NCBI RefSeq assembly: GCF_022581195.2
Contig: NC_061482.1
Location: 15,500,001 to 15,564,000 of the forward strand
Reading direction: 5' to 3'
Length of the DNA stretch: 64,000 bases
DNA from: Helicoverpa zea
Lineage: Eukaryota; Arthropoda; Insecta; Lepidoptera; Noctuidae
The notes under the pieces: generated by a model
The model's input: the letters and a program-made list of their open reading frames with translations, nothing else
Told to the model about the DNA's origin: nothing
Database searches by the model: none
Shown: piece after piece, positions 27,568 through 41,100 of the stretch
Numbering within the stretch: the first letter of the stretch is position 1
How the letters are laid out: every line of letters starts with the position of its first letter
Position numbers and translations under genes: made by a program

Positions 27568-28843
27568 TTTTCAGACAGACAGAGCTCAAGATTCGTGCCG
27601 ATAACTATAAGATTACTCTTTACCCATCAATATCGAATACGACAAGCAAAGCAGTGACAGCGATGGAAGCTATGTCATCTTAGTTTTAAAACTGATTTTA
27701 ATATTTTTTGCGTCAAAACTAGTCGAATGACATAATTTTTATACAGGCGCTATTAAAGCAAGTTAGGGAGACGCGGTACAATACGCGTGACGACATGCAG
27801 TTATTTCAAACAAAAAGCATAGTGTAAGAACAGTCAATTTTTGCTTGCCACAAATTGTAATCCAAGCGTAGTAGAAACAAAGGCTAGTGGTAGTTGTACC
27901 CAAAGCGGTAGATATGTATCGTGTGTCCTTAATCGAATGGCGGAGGCCTACAGCTGCCAATATATACCTAAAAAAAACACTCGTAGAAAATGAATACTTA
28001 TAGGAAACAGGGGATTTAACCATTAAGAAACATATTAATTCAATCGAATAACATGACTGTGTACGTGCATCTAGAACCAGGAGAGTAAAATGTACCCCTA
28101 AGAAAAAGCTTTAAAGAAACGCAGTTTTATCAACAAATGTAGTCTAAACCTTAAATATGTTTGTACTAGAGAGATAACAATTTTGTAAAAGTCCCGATAT
28201 TAGCTATTTATTCGCATTTTGTACTGTAAAACACAAAATATCCTCATTATGACGAGTTTAGGTGCAACTTTTGAGCACGTCCCAGTAGTCGTCATAATAA
28301 TTCTAAAATTGACGGGTTTTGGGTCTAATAGGAGTTTTAAAGTACCAATAGATGTCACATTAAAAAAATATATCTTCTATGTTAAAAGTATTCCAAATTG
28401 CATATTACATCGTTAGCAAATAAACTTAACTATCTAATTAAACAAAGAAACATACCACAGACCCCACTGGAGTTATGTAAATCAAAGCACAAAACCACGT
28501 GCTGGGTTTCACTTTTGACAGCTGAACTTCACGAAAAAACTATTTTGTAAGAGCACACACTTTTCGAATAACATATCTCAGACGCCATGAATGTTAAAAC
28601 CCCGTATTGTAATTTCAATTGTGCAATATATTATCAACAATATGTTGACATATAAACCGGGCCATTTTAAGTTCAGTAGAAATAATAAATAAAAGTTTTT
28701 AGATTAATTGACGACTATTGGGGCATGACGACTTCACCCGCGTTTACCTTATTCAATTAGTTCAAGAACAACACACAAGAACACAAGAACGACAAACTAA
28801 ATAATATACTAAGGTATCTCCACACAAAAAAAGTTCATAAAAA

Positions 28844-29106
28844 GTCGTGGTGGCCTAGTGGGCAAAACTTCAACCTCTCAAGTATGAGTGTGGGTTTGTT
28901 TATAGGTCAGGCAAGTAATTCTCGAAGTTCTTCGAAGTTTTTTATACTTTCTTAGTGTGAACAATGACTGAGGAAACCTGGACTATAAATTCTGAAATCA
29001 CTGACCCGCATTGAGCAAGCGTGGTTATTCGGTTATTAGCGCTCAATCCCTGTCTGTGTGAAAAGAGGTCCGTGCCCACCAGTGGGATGATAAAAGGCAG
29101 ATGATG
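28844..29106 (+). mobile_element. tRNA-derived SINE, near full length
   Basis: Starts GTCGTGGTGGCCTAGTGGGC (box A-like), with a degraded box B, then CAAGCGTGGTTATTCGG and the end CCAGTGGGATGATAAAAGG plus a GATGATG tail. Orientation is opposite to the copy at 23449. Confidence 0.8.
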
Positions 29107-29212
29107 AAATATCTGCAGTCGACGCTATCTGAAACCGACGCATCATTACTAACCAGCTTACTCTAGCGATTTGAATAGTCTATCTATACGCTTCCTTTAT
29201 GTATCAGTAACA

Positions 29213-29395
29213 AGCGACCCGCCCCGGCTTCGCCCGGGTGCTGAATGTTATTATGTATATGTACATATTATTTTAAACCTTCCTTTTCAATCACTCTATC
29301 GAATCAAAATCCGTTGTGTTAAAATTTTTAAGATTTATGCTTACAAAGGGATGTAGGGTAAGAGAAAGCTTCTTTGTTTTGTAGTATGTAGTGAT
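29213..29395 (+). repeat. Dispersed repeat (GGCTTCGCCCGGG ... CTTTGTTTT family)
   Basis: Starts GACCCGCCCCGGCTTCGCCC, includes CAATCACTCTATCGAATC and ATCCGTTGTGTTAAAATT, and ends near TTCTTTGTTTTGTAGTATG. Copies at 30385, 45490, 46883, 48365 and 53365. Confidence 0.65.
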
Positions 29396-29584
29396 TTAAA
29401 ACTGTTTTTTCCCAATCGGATAGTAGAAATTGAGCACTTTTAAGCAAACAAATGTGTATAGGAAGGTATAGATAGGTAACTACATGAGCTAACTATGTCT
29501 CAAAGAAGCAGTTGTGAGGGCTACGGGATTGTTCAAAAGAGTTACCGCGGCCCTGGTAGGTTCATAAAGGGCTTAAGAAGTGAC

Positions 29585-29662
29585 ATGGTGGGTTTCAGTC
29601 ATTAAGAGTCTGACATCCCCCTACGTTGCACTTACAGCGGGGTCACTCGATGATTCACCCCA
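29585..29662 (-). repeat. Fragment of the 25985-family 5' segment
   Basis: TTAAGAGTCTGACATCCCCC and ACAGCGGGGTCACTCGATG are the reverse complement of the GTCAGACTCTTACTGAC region at 26060-26090. Confidence 0.5.
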
Positions 29663-30384
29663 CAAAAAGAAGCTCAATTAAATATGAAATAACGGCACAC
29701 TTTTTGTGCATTTTATCTTTTTCTAAGCAGATAGCTGACCTCCAATGACCTGTAGCTTCATGTACTATAGAACAACAAGATAATGTGCTGACGTCAACTA
29801 GACCATTGCCTACTAACATTATTTTGTCACACTTGCTAAAGATTATTTAAGTGAAGCGAAAAAGAACAACGTCGTACTCGTTGCATCCTTTCTTTGAAAA
29901 AGCTGTGGAAACTAAATATAGTATTGTCTTTTATCCTGAATTTAGGATACAGCGATGAACAAAGAATGTGTATGCAGGAGATATTCATGAAGCACGTAGA
30001 AGATATAACCTCATGCTCATTCGTCTGTTCACTCATCATAACATGACGATTTTATGTGATTACTACCCATTATTTCTGTTCCACCGATGTATGGCATAGA
30101 CCTTTTCTCATACTACTCATTTAGTAAGGATAAGTGTTACCCAACACGCTTGTTCGGATTGGGTTCACGATTTCAAACTAAAAAGTCCATTTTTCCTCAA
30201 GGCTTTCTTCTTTCTCCTTAACTCAGTCATTGGTGTCCAAGCCGACACATTCGTAGTTTCTCTTGTGCCCCATACTGGGTCGATCTCCAGAAGTCTTAAA
30301 AATACGAATGTATAAAGTGCCCGCTGAGCCTCTCTCTGAGCCTCTGGGCCTCTGGCCTCTATATCATAAGCCTTGCTACACACT

Positions 30385-30545
30385 ATAAAACAAAGTCGCT
30401 TTTTCTGTCCTTATATCCCTTTGTACGCTTAAATCTTTAAAGCTACGCAACCGATTTTCATGCGGTTTTTTTAATAGATAGAGTGATTGAAGAGAAAGAT
30501 TTATATGTATAATATCGAAGCGAAGCCGGGTCGGATTAAATTGAA
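30385..30545 (-). repeat. Dispersed repeat, minus copy (as at 29213)
   Basis: ACAAAGTCGCTTTTTCTGTC, ATCTTTAAAGCTACGCAACC and AATAGATAGAGTGATTGAAG are the reverse complement of the family core. Confidence 0.6.
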
Positions 30546-31059
30546 AATAATATGTTTTGATAGCATTGATATACAAAAACCCTATTTATATCAATGTTTG
30601 GTAGTATATAGCACCATTATTTTGGTAATTAAGAAAACACTTATTTAGATTTAGCTAGACCATTTATTCTGAATAAGACAAGGATTACATACGTGCCTAT
30701 GTTTAGGCCTAACTACGTAATAGTCTAGCAGATGTCTAACATGTGTGCAAATGAACAATTAGTGACATGTGGCTTAAATTATTTCGTTATGTACCAAAAA
30801 TGTTGTTGGACAAATGCACTGAATAATTTTGACTGCATGACGTGATGAGACAAGTTAAGCAATAACTTGCCATCTCTATCATTTGATAGCCAGTTCTTTT
30901 AGGGGAAATCCCTACTTTGTTATTTCATATCTATACAAAAAAAAAAACATTTAATCTAAGTAGGCTGAATTTGATATTATTATTATATCAAGTGATATGT
31001 GATATTATTGGTTTTAATGTCTGTTATGTTATGCATTTACCGAATACTTACATACTACT

Positions 31060-31210
31060 GACTAGCCGTTTTACCGTGGTTTCACGTTTGTCCCATGGGA
31101 ACTACTGCCCGTAGCGAGATAAAATATAGCTTATGTTACTTGGGAAGAGTATAGCTTTCTGACAGCGGAAAATATTTCAAATTGGTTCAGTAGTTTTGGA
31201 GTTTTGACTA
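31060..31210 (+). repeat. LINE 3' end repeat (as at 24645)
   Basis: CCGTGGTTTCACGTTTGTCC, GAGATAAAATATAGCTTATG and AAATTGGTTCAGTAGTTTTG follow the same order as at 24645-24840. Confidence 0.55.
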
Positions 31211-31855
31211 CTTACTTACTAAAGATCTGAATAAGTGATGATTTGTATGAGGCTAATTTCAAAAATATACCTATGTGTAGTAAGCGAATCAACTCATAGA
31301 TATAATGTTTTCAACGGCAGTAAGTAGGTACGTACAGTTTATCACATGAGATAAATCCCAGGCGCCTAATTTTAGATTTAACGGAAGCTTTAAACCCGTG
31401 CTTGTAACTGATAAGAGGTCATAGAACTCAAGTGACATTATTACAGTTTAATCTCAGTTCATAATGTAGCGGTAAGGTAAGCAAGCAGTAGGCGATGTAC
31501 CACGAAAGTAACCGAATTTAGAATGCACTTTTTTTCGTTTCGTGCCCAAAGGGTCAAAGTTCTGCCCTGTCGAAGTCAAATCATTTATTTCATTTAAGCC
31601 TTTACATGCTCTTAGTTTGTTTATTAAAACCGACCTTTATGTAGTCAGAAAACTTTGGCCTTAGACCGAAGAGTTTGATGATTTACCTACTTATTTCCGT
31701 AGACGCTATATAATAACAACAGGTAAATTCGACTACAATAATAATATATTATTTTAGGGGGTTCCTTTAGATGAATTTTTACTCGATATTGATAATGGCA
31801 ATAGCAAATGTTTGAAATATACACAGCATATTGCACAATAAATACTATAAAGTCA

Positions 31856-31965
31856 ATAAAGTCTGAAATCACCAACCCGCATTGAGCAAGCGTGGTGATT
31901 AATGCTCAATCCTTCTCCGTGTGAGAGGAGGCCTGTGCCCAGCAGTGGGACGATAAAAAGGCTGT
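31856..31965 (+). mobile_element. SINE, 3' part only
   Basis: GAAATCACCAACCCGCATTG, AGCAAGCGTGGTGATTAATG and CCCAGCAGTGGGACGATAAA match the 3' half of the SINE at 28844. Confidence 0.75.
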
Positions 31966-32299
31966 AACAGTAGCAGTATTGCACAATAAATAGTGTCTAG
32001 ACTAGAATAGACTTTTGTTTATTTCAGTTGTGCGACTGAGCTTAATTGTTTATGAATGTGCAATTTATGTGATAAATAAATATTTTAAGGTGGTACACAA
32101 ACCAGCGCCACCCAACTGTTTACAGCTACAATATTACAAAAGCATGTAAATGTTTTGAGTCCAGAGAACAATCCTCAACCCCTAGGACGATGTGGTTGGG
32201 GTGGTGAGAGTTTAATTCCAAATACTCTTAATAGATGGCGCTTTTATTAATTTTGTGTATTTCGAAAACGGCCATAATGAATTGAGTCAAAATCTATAC

Positions 32300-32597
32300 T
32301 TAAACAAGTGCGAGTCGGACTCGCACACGAAGGATTCTGTACCATCAATTATAAAACGGACAACAAATAAAACTATATGTTCGTTGTATGGGAGCCCCCC
32401 AAAATATTTATTTTATTCTAGATTTCAGTACTTTTTATTATATATACTGGCAACAGAAATACATCATCTGTTAAAATTTCAGCTCTCTAACTGTCACGGT
32501 TCATGAGATACAGCCTGGTGACAGACGGACGGAGACGGACAGAGGAGCGAAAACAATAGGGTCCCGTTTTACCCTTTGGATATGGAACCCTAAAAAG
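32300..32597 (+). repeat. Dispersed repeat (GGGTCCCGTTTTACCC family)
   Basis: Starts near GTGCGAGTCGGACTCGCAC, contains CACGGTTCATGAGATACAGC and ends AATAGGGTCCCGTTTTACCC then GGAACCCTAAAAA. Other copies: 38712-39145 (minus) and 57030-57262 (plus). Confidence 0.7.
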
Positions 32598-32831
32598 AAA
32601 GTATGGCCTAAAAATGTGCACTATCAAACAACACAGAAGTATAAAACTATATGTAGATATAAAATCTCATATGCTCTTATAATATTCTGTTATTGCAATT
32701 TGTTATAGTAAAACGCTTCCCTAAAAAAACATTACACAATGTTGCCTATGAATATGTATTTTGAACTGTCAGCAGTTCAATTCTACACCTTTGCCGATAT
32801 CATTAAAAACCAATCACATCTACCTATATAT

Positions 32832-33232
32832 CGGGTGTGTCGTTCACAATCACATTGAATGAAATGCGTTAATATACTGGTTAATATATGTCGATTAACA
32901 CCAAGAAATAAGAAAAATACGTAAAAATAAAAAAAATGAATTTTTCAAACAAAGTAAATAGAATAAAAATGTGCGAAAATTAGAATACCATATAAAAGTC
33001 AGTCATTACAAACAACTGAAACTCTCCCTTGAAAACTAACAGCTGTCAACTGATCAAAACATTCGATACTCCTAACTTTATCTATGCTTTACACATGATG
33101 TTGTAAATTAGAAAAATGACTCCTGTGGCTAAACCACTGAATGGATTAGGTTATTTTTTTTTTTCAATTCGCCATAGAATATCATAAAGAATATGTGATA
33201 AGATTTAATGTGATTGTGAACGACACACCCTG
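32832..33232. mobile_element. 401-bp MITE with CGGGTGTGTCGTTCACAATC ends
   Basis: Starts CGGGTGTGTCGTTCACAATC and, reverse-complemented, ends CAGGGTGTGTCGTTCACAAT. Flanks are TATATA-like. A second copy (63243-63608) shares the same ends and interior (ATATGTCGATTAACAC). Non-coding. Confidence 0.85.
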
Positions 33233-33235
33233 TAT

Positions 33236-33432
33236 ATAAAAATGAAACCCGCTTTCCGTTGTCACGACATAACATGAAAACGGCTTGACCGATTTGGCTG
33301 AAAATTAGAGGGGAGATAACATAGACCCGGGAGAAGGTTTTAGGACAGGAGTTAGATAGGAGTTTTTGTCACCATCCGGCTACGGGAAGCAGTTATCTCA
33401 AGACGCGGGTGAAACCGCGGGCGGAAAGATAG
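33236..33432 (+). repeat. Dispersed repeat (GACCCGGGAGAAGG family)
   Basis: CGGCTTGACCGATTTGGCTG, AGACCCGGGAGAAGG and CCATCCGGCTACGGGAAGC, then ACGCGGGTGAAACCGCGGG. Same family as 24045. Confidence 0.65.
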
Positions 33433-35147
33433 TATCTCAATAAAAATCAAAACCCGAACTGATTCATTAACTCCTTCCTGCATACCTTTTTAAAAGGGTG
33501 AACGACTTGGACAATGGGTCAGGAGCAGTCTTTACGACTGCCGTGACGAGACACGACACCCGTTGACAGGGTGTAGTCGCCCATCCCCATAGACATTTTA
33601 CTTAGCTGGTTTAAGTTTGTTAGACCATGTGGTCGGTTGCAACAGGTGACGGTTGAAACACAAGTTGTTAATTCAAATGAGTTTGTAATTAATTATTAGT
33701 ATTTAATTCTACTGATGTTTAAATGAGTCTTATCGTGGATTAGCTGACGAACATAGATTGCTGGGGAGTTTGCGCCCCTTCTTCCCAGCAATAACATTTA
33801 GGAAATGGAGAAAAGTTTTGTAAAATTTTGTAGTTAAACAGCACTTTTTCAGAATGTGTTGTTTTGAAATCAAGTTGGGAAAAATGATTTTGACTTTGAG
33901 TTTGATTCAAGCAAAGAGCTTCTAGGCTATCTAATGTAATTCCTGGATGATTGCAAGCATTCACTATAGAATAATAGAATTATTTATTCTATCGATAAAT
34001 ACACTTAATGCAATTGTGCTGCTTCCTTCAACTAAAATGCAATTTAAATGGAAAACAATGGCATTAATTAACAACGTAAATTGCAATTAACTAGTAACTG
34101 ACCTTGGAGAATTCATATAATCAAGGGACGTTTTATTTAATAGCAGTGGATGAGTGATGTAAAACAACCCGCCGTCTCACCCCTTTTAACAACCTAGTTT
34201 TCCGCTAATTACTGACAAACTGGTTTCGAAACTGGCATAAACTGGTTTCTGCAAAAAATGATTTTTAAGTTTTTGGCATTTTTAAGTTTAATTCTTGAAT
34301 TGTTTTTTTTTCTAGTTTAAGTTATGACTTTTTAAAATTGTAAGCTTCAGCCTATCCTGTCAGCTCCTTAGTTGTCCCTCATAGTAAACTTCTGACGTAT
34401 GCGTATGTTTACAATAACGTACGAATGACACACATACGAGTTATTAATTACACAAATGAGTGAAATGGCACCATAACATAGTAACGCGTTTATTTTCCAG
34501 TGTTTGAGATTATAGAGAGTGAAAAGGTGTTGCGAAAAAAGTGACAACTGAATGAAAAAAAGAAACATTTAGATTTTTTTAAGTGCATCTTTGATAGTAT
34601 TGTGAAAACAATCAGCTGTTTTACATATAATAAATAATGAACAATCCAATTGACTCCATGAAGCTTTTTGAAAACAGGACATTGCGTCGGATGGATGTCA
34701 AAAGAATATGTTTTATCTACTACTGTTTATGAAATCATGGTGAGTTGTGAGTCAAACTATACTTTATTTTTATAAACGACGTTGCCCGAAACTACGTTAA
34801 ATCACACATTCCGTACAGTTTCCGTTGTCATAATAATTATAAACCTCAAGAATTTGTTTTGCTTGGTCGCGTTGGTCTCAGAAACAAATAGGATGATTTA
34901 CAAAACTTTCTCAATGGAAGATAATCCATGTATCCTTTTACTTCATAACCATAGACACTTCCTAAGAAAGCTCATATAAAATATATATTTAGAACGAAAA
35001 CAAAAATATGTAATCGAACAGTAAAAAGAACAGATTTACAAAATCTGTGATTATGAAGTTATACCGTTTGCAGCAAGCGGTTTCATTGCCACCTGGCAAG
35101 AGTTGGCACAGCAGTACTTTACAACGGTATCTGCTCCGTGCCTCACG
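33433..35147. other. Upstream of Tmc: no gene seen
   Basis: AT-rich. 33725-33965 carries a G/C-poor repeat-like stretch with GGGGAGTTTGCGCCCCTTC. No promoter motif stands out ahead of the proposed Tmc start. Frame 35025-35147 is open in phase with the start but has no ATG. Confidence 0.45.
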
Positions 35148-35159
35148 ATGGACGGAAAG
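35148..35159 (+). CDS. Tmc: Tmc exon 1 (proposed start, 4 codons)
   Basis: ATG GAC GGA AAG then the donor GTATTC; in phase with exon 2. In-frame sequence upstream is open back to 35025 without an ATG, and a possible acceptor (CCGTTTGCAG) lies at 35073, so the start could belong to a longer exon. Chosen because it is the nearest ATG with a correct donor and phase. Confidence 0.5.
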
Positions 35160-38100
35160 GTATTCACAATTATTATTTTTGTATTTTTAATTTATTTATT
35201 GTGTGGTCAACTTTTTTGGCCGTAAGTGTAATTTGTGTGCACAGTTCAGGAAAGTTATCGAGGTTTTTGGGAAAAGAAAATTAAATATGTATGTGGTTTA
35301 AGTATAAAAGTTATAGAATGTTAACATTTTTTGAAGCGTTTTGTTTTTTTTTTTAAGTCATATTTTAGTTTTGGTTACATAGAATTTGTGTCAAGTTATC
35401 TTTTGTTGTCTTGATTATGGTTATAACGAGCGAGGTACCCCTCACACAAGTTTGACTAATTATTTATACTGTGGTAAAATAATATAGATACGAATTTATT
35501 GCGAGTGTTGATAATTTTTCTTATAGGTACTTAAGTTGTAAATAGTAAAACTTAAAATTTTCTTGCTAGCAAATTTCCTGTTAATTGTTTTTAAATGTGA
35601 GATTGTCCGACACATTTGAATTTGGTGAAGACAAACATGCTTTTTGGCAGTTCTTAAATATTTTAATAAAAGTGATAACTAGTGAGGAATCTGTTTGCCG
35701 TAACTAAAATGATATCTTAATTAATTAGCTAATATATTAAACGTCTTGTCAGGATTTGACTGGTAATTAGTGACCGATACTAGAATACGTGATTCTAAAC
35801 AATTTTAGGTAATAAAGTTACTTTTTATATCTACTTATTAGTACAGTAGTATTTTAATCACAAGCAAACGGCTGCCTGAGCCAAATTCAAGGTTTGACAG
35901 CTGTTACGTTATTGTGATTAAACTTATGAGTAAAGAAAAAGTTACTTAGAGAAAGTTGTTTATACTTAATCAAGAATCACGTGTTACCAGTCACCTTATA
36001 TTTTGGAAGTGACTATTTATCCTATGATGGAATTACTTCGAGCCGTAACGGGCAACTAGAATCATTAATATAACTATAATTTTTGACATTCATAAGTGCT
36101 TGTAAAGGCCTAAATGAAATAAATGATTTGACTTTAACTTTAACAAAAACACAGACTGTCAAAACGCAAGGTATCCTTTACCTAATCTCCAAAAAGTACC
36201 TCTTTGGGAAAGTTTATTTTAATTGTAGTGAGAGTTGACTTCCAAAATGAAGATCGCATAAACGTCACTAAGAAATGATGAGATAATTATGTATATGAAT
36301 GTACCAGCTCAGAAAACTGACTGCTATTGGTTGATAAAGGACATTGTTCCGGCTCCATACATGTTCTGCCTAAGAACCGTTCGAATGGAAAGTGACTTCT
36401 ATAAACTCTTAAAATTATATGGAATCCTATGAAATAAGTTTTCACGAACGGACACTTCAGGAAACTAAAATAATTACGAAAAAAGTTAATATTTTGAGGT
36501 TATAAATAAAAAATAACCAAGCTTGCGTGAAATATCAGAGTAGTATTATCAAACTACACTATACAAAATATCAACAATACTATGTACAGCTCTATATGTT
36601 CTCTTCTAGATCTAGGAAAAGACTACTCTACTAGATACTAGGAAAAGAGATAGTACCTAGTCAAGTTTAAGATAATTCTTTGACAATGATCATTTTATAA
36701 AGTTGCATTTTCTGTCTGTCCCTATGAATGCTTTAGATCTTTAAAACTACGCAATAGATTTGGGTGCGATTTTTTTTAATAGATAGAGTAGGTCAAGAGG
36801 AAGGTTTACACCAAGGTTTTACATTGCCACCGTGCGAAGACGGGGCGTGTGACTAGTTTTCATAAATGCTTAGAATTTTTATGAAAAACAACTACCTTAA
36901 CGCTTTTGCTTTCAACGTTACGTTTCTTAATATATAGTGAATCCACTTTGGATTTGTGATAAAACGCATAAGTATCCAAAATGGAAGAGTTCCATTCACC
37001 ACAATTCATAAAATATCGATATTATTACGATGGAGAATTATTTATTTAAATGATTGTTACTACTTTTATATTAGACAGTTACCTAGCTATCTACATGCCA
37101 TAAGGCGGGAATCGAACCCGCGGTCTATTACCAAGAAGGACATACAACCATACTAAAAATGTCATTACCACACAAAATAATTTAACAGTTAAAGTAAGGT
37201 TTACCAATAACAATGAAAGAGGTTTTCGAGGATGTGCAATAAAAACATTTTTTATATTCAATTAAAGGTTTTTAATCATCAATATTTCTCAATAATATAT
37301 TATCTGACTACTACTACTAACTGAGCAGGGGGTTCAATTGAATTTTGGTATCTCGCCCAGCTTAAATAACAGATAATAGTCATTATGTGGGCACGACAGC
37401 CCACTGTTCTACGCCCAACGATACAATTGCAACAGTAACGCCTGATGGTAGGAGCTTCTTACAAAGTACACAATTGCGTCCAACAGTGCATTGCATCTTA
37501 TTATGCTCGACTGCTTCAGACCAACACGTCGTACATATAAGGTCATGAGCTTCAACCTGTAATAAATAAATACAATAAAACATTAGTAAATGTCAAGTAA
37601 CTTGCAATTGTGGCAATTGATTTGAAAACCGAGAAATTGTGTGCTTATGAAAACATAAGTAGGTAGTAACATTCTTATCAAAATTAGAAAAACACTTTCG
37701 TAGACCACTTACCATACGGGGAACAGTCCATTGTTGTATGCAACGAAGTATATCTTCGTTTTCTAATACTAAAGAACCTCCAGCAGATCCACAATTTATA
37801 CAATATACTATATTCTGCATCCATTGTTGTAATTATAATACAACTAAATTCGATCACAGACACAGCAATATCCGAAAATGCCAGGAAAATCCAGTCCTTT
37901 ACACACAGCCGAGTCTACCAAGTACGCAATCTAATCGGAGTGCGTAATCAAGCCAAAGTTGTTAGAATAAAACCATGAAACGCATAGAAAATCATAAAAG
38001 AAACGAAAGTCGCAAAGCAATCAAACTGACTTCTAGCCAACTGACTGAAGTACACCAGTGTTGCCAATTACGAAAACTATAATCCTACTCGAATGCCAAG

Positions 38101-41100
38101 CTAGAAATTCGCGATTTCACTTAAAACATATAGAATACTAGTTTTTTTCTAGCTAGTCAGTTTAGGTATTTAAATGAATAAAGTGTTAGCAACTTATTTT
38201 AATAACCGACTTCGGAAAGGAGGTTCTCAATTCGATCCGTATTTACCGAAATCGCGAAACCTTCCGAAACTGGCAGCACTGGCTGACGGAAACATTTTAT
38301 AAGGCATCAATAATTGTGACCCAACTTTTTATTTGGAATTTATTTATTTGAAGTGTCCGTGGAATACTAAAATATGTTTCAAACAATATAAAAATAAATG
38401 AAAATTATAGTATAATTTATATTCACATCGGTTCTTAGGCCAAAATTGAACAATGTCCTTTCAATAGAAAGTACAGTCAGCTGAAACAAAAATATCCAAA
38501 TACATGACGGGGAGGAGTTATTGTAGTTTTACCACAGTTGTCATTGTTATCTATAGGTATTATGAAATCTGATAAGTTTATACGTTTGATTGAATTCACA
38601 CATATAAACTCTTGTGTAATTGGTTGGTCTAATTAATGGCCCGAGCTGAACAATTTATTATAGTGTTAGTAGTATAGCCTATTTATCGAGGAAGGCTGTA
38701 GACTTTTACTTTTTAGGGTCCCGTACCCAAAGGGTAAAACGGTACCCTATTGTTTTCTATCCTCTGTCCGTCCGTTCGTCCGGCCGTCTGTCACCAGGCT
38801 GTATCTCATGAACCGTGATAGTTAGAGAGTTGAAATTTTCACAGATGATGTATTTCTGTTGCCGCTATAACAACAAATATGTTGTATGTTTTGTCCCTTA
38901 TTTATTTACTTGTTTCTTGCGTCATTCGTGTGTTTGAATTAAATGGATTTTCTTTCTTTCTTTCTTTCTAAATACTGAAAACTAGAATAAAATAAATATT
39001 TCTTGGGGCTCCCATACAACAAACGTGATTGTTTTACTCATTTTTGCTCGATATCCCTAATATATAAGTATAGAATATTAGTTTGGATGATACGGAACGC
39101 TATGTGCGCGAGTCCGACTCGCACTTGGCCGGTTTTTTTTTTTGATCGCTCATTATTATTTGCAATTTTTAAGATGCTAAACACCTTTTTGTAACCATTG
39201 ATGACGATAAATGTGTTTGTAGGTACTATACAAATCATTGAGCTAGGTTAAATAAACGCGGAACTTCATAGTATAACTGTAACTGGTTGTACCAGCTGAT
39301 GACCAATTAATAACACCACTCTTTTGTTTGCCATTGAAATATTTAGAACCTCACGAGCTTTCAAAGTGTACGGTATGGTCTCATAACTTTTTGCAAAGAA
39401 ATTCTTCACCATTTCTACCGCTGTTTTTAAAATTTTCTAAATGTAAGTAAGTCCTGCCTGCGCACTCACTGCTAACTATTTGGTTGGTCCTTAATGGTTT
39501 TTTTTTGTTATTATGAATTCAATCAAACTTTTTAGTCAGTCTGATACCGAACAAAAACCTAATTGTGGTTATGTCTGTACTTCCATTCATCTTCCCATTG
39601 GTTTATGAGCCCAAATCAACTATCGGCTCACTAAATCTTTGTAGTCTTATACCGTCAGTTGCACAAAGCTCCATTAAAGTTGAAGCTTCTTTAAGTCTAT
39701 TGCTGACCCTTTCTTTGTCAACAAGATAAAAAGTTACAGCAATAGATTTAATGAAGCTTTAACTTTAATGGAGCTTTGTGCGTCTGACGGTTAGTACTTG
39801 AAAAATTACAAAATATATTATATAAAGTATTTTTCTTCTGCAGGGTAATAAAGAACGCGGCATCTTAAAGTTGGAGCCTCGGCCGAGAGTTGTGATAGAC
39901 ATAGCCAAATCGGAGCTGACTCCGCAGGTATGTAACACTTTATCTGCTTAAGTACTACAGATAAAATCTAGGTAGGTAACTATACCTAAGCACCGTGGGT
40001 TTCCACACAAAACTGCGATGCGATGCAATGCGATGCCGCACGCCGCGACGCGTTTTTTGAGAGCGTCCTAAATGCGAAAACGTCTTTATTTTTAACCGAC
40101 TCCAAAAGGAGGTGGTTCTTAATTCGACCATAAGTTTTTTTTAATAGTGAAGTTAGAAAGTCAGCCTTGTTGAGGCAGTCTATTCATGGAAAATACGGGT
40201 ATTCAGTTGCATTCGGTTAGACTAGAAGCCGTCACAAAAGGCTAGACAGATTCATGTAATTTCTACAGGACTTAGAGCAAGTGAAACCGCGAGAATCAGG
40301 TAGTGCTTAGGTTAAAAGTACCTACACTCTGTGTCACGTCTTGTGCTTGTTGGCCCGATGTTTGGATGGGCATAACCCGTAGGTACATATATTGTGAATT
40401 TATCTAACTAACTATGGACACAGTAGGTACATACCTTACCGACAGAAACACGTACATACTTACATCGCAAAGTACTATATTCATTAGAATTTTACTCACA
40501 TTTCATTCTAAATTCTTCACACCTTCAAAAACCCGAATTCTGAGTACATTTAACGGTAACCATTACTGGGAAAGGTACACAAAGGTAATTACAGCCAATC
40601 AGGGCACTCCCCGACCTCTAAACGGAGCCAATTAACGAAATGTAATACTCCGCGCAGTCGGACAAAGGCGGTGTGCTGTGTTTCATATTTGGATGGTGTT
40701 GTGATTTAATTGTGACTTCAACTATTACCAATATAGTAAGTAACAGTATGTAATTTAGAAACTGAACAATTGTAATTTTTAAATATAAGTCTAAGTTAAT
40801 TAAGTATAACAATGTGAATCATTCATTCCTGAAGATTTAAGCAGCGTGCTGAAAACTGGAAGACTTTAGGGGAGGCCTTTGCTCAGCACTGACTGGCACA
40901 ATATATGTACGTTGGTAAAAAAAATCAAGTCGAAAGTACCTACTATAAATATAAAACTTTAGTTCAGTCAGTTTGTACCTAGGTCTGTAGTTTGGTCTCA
41001 GTCTCTGGGTTGCAAGTGAGTTCTTGAGAGGCAGTTTAGCTAATGTTTTATTAATAATGTGGGTTTTGTCTGTTGCCCGGGAAACTGGGTCGAGAAAGTC

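Larger units (their letters stand above)
25225..28738. mobile_element. Possible 3.5-kb inverted-repeat element with subterminal TCGTC motifs
   Basis: The left end reads TAAGGTAAACGTACCAATAC and the right end, reverse-complemented, TAAGGTAAACGCGGGTG: a short terminal inverted repeat. The left flank repeats CCAATACTCGTC, CCAATAGTCGTC, GGATACTCGTC and CCAGTACTCGTC within 250 bp. The right flank has CCCAGTAGTCGTC and the inverse GACGACTATTGG. Clustered subterminal motifs are common in cut-and-paste transposons. The interior holds the retroelement mosaic at 25985-27567 and no transposase that I recognise. The target duplication is unclear. Confidence 0.4.

Noticed and set aside
30165..30383. Minus-strand 72-codon ORF
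   Set aside because: Adjacent to a dispersed repeat, no recognisable domain and no splice context.
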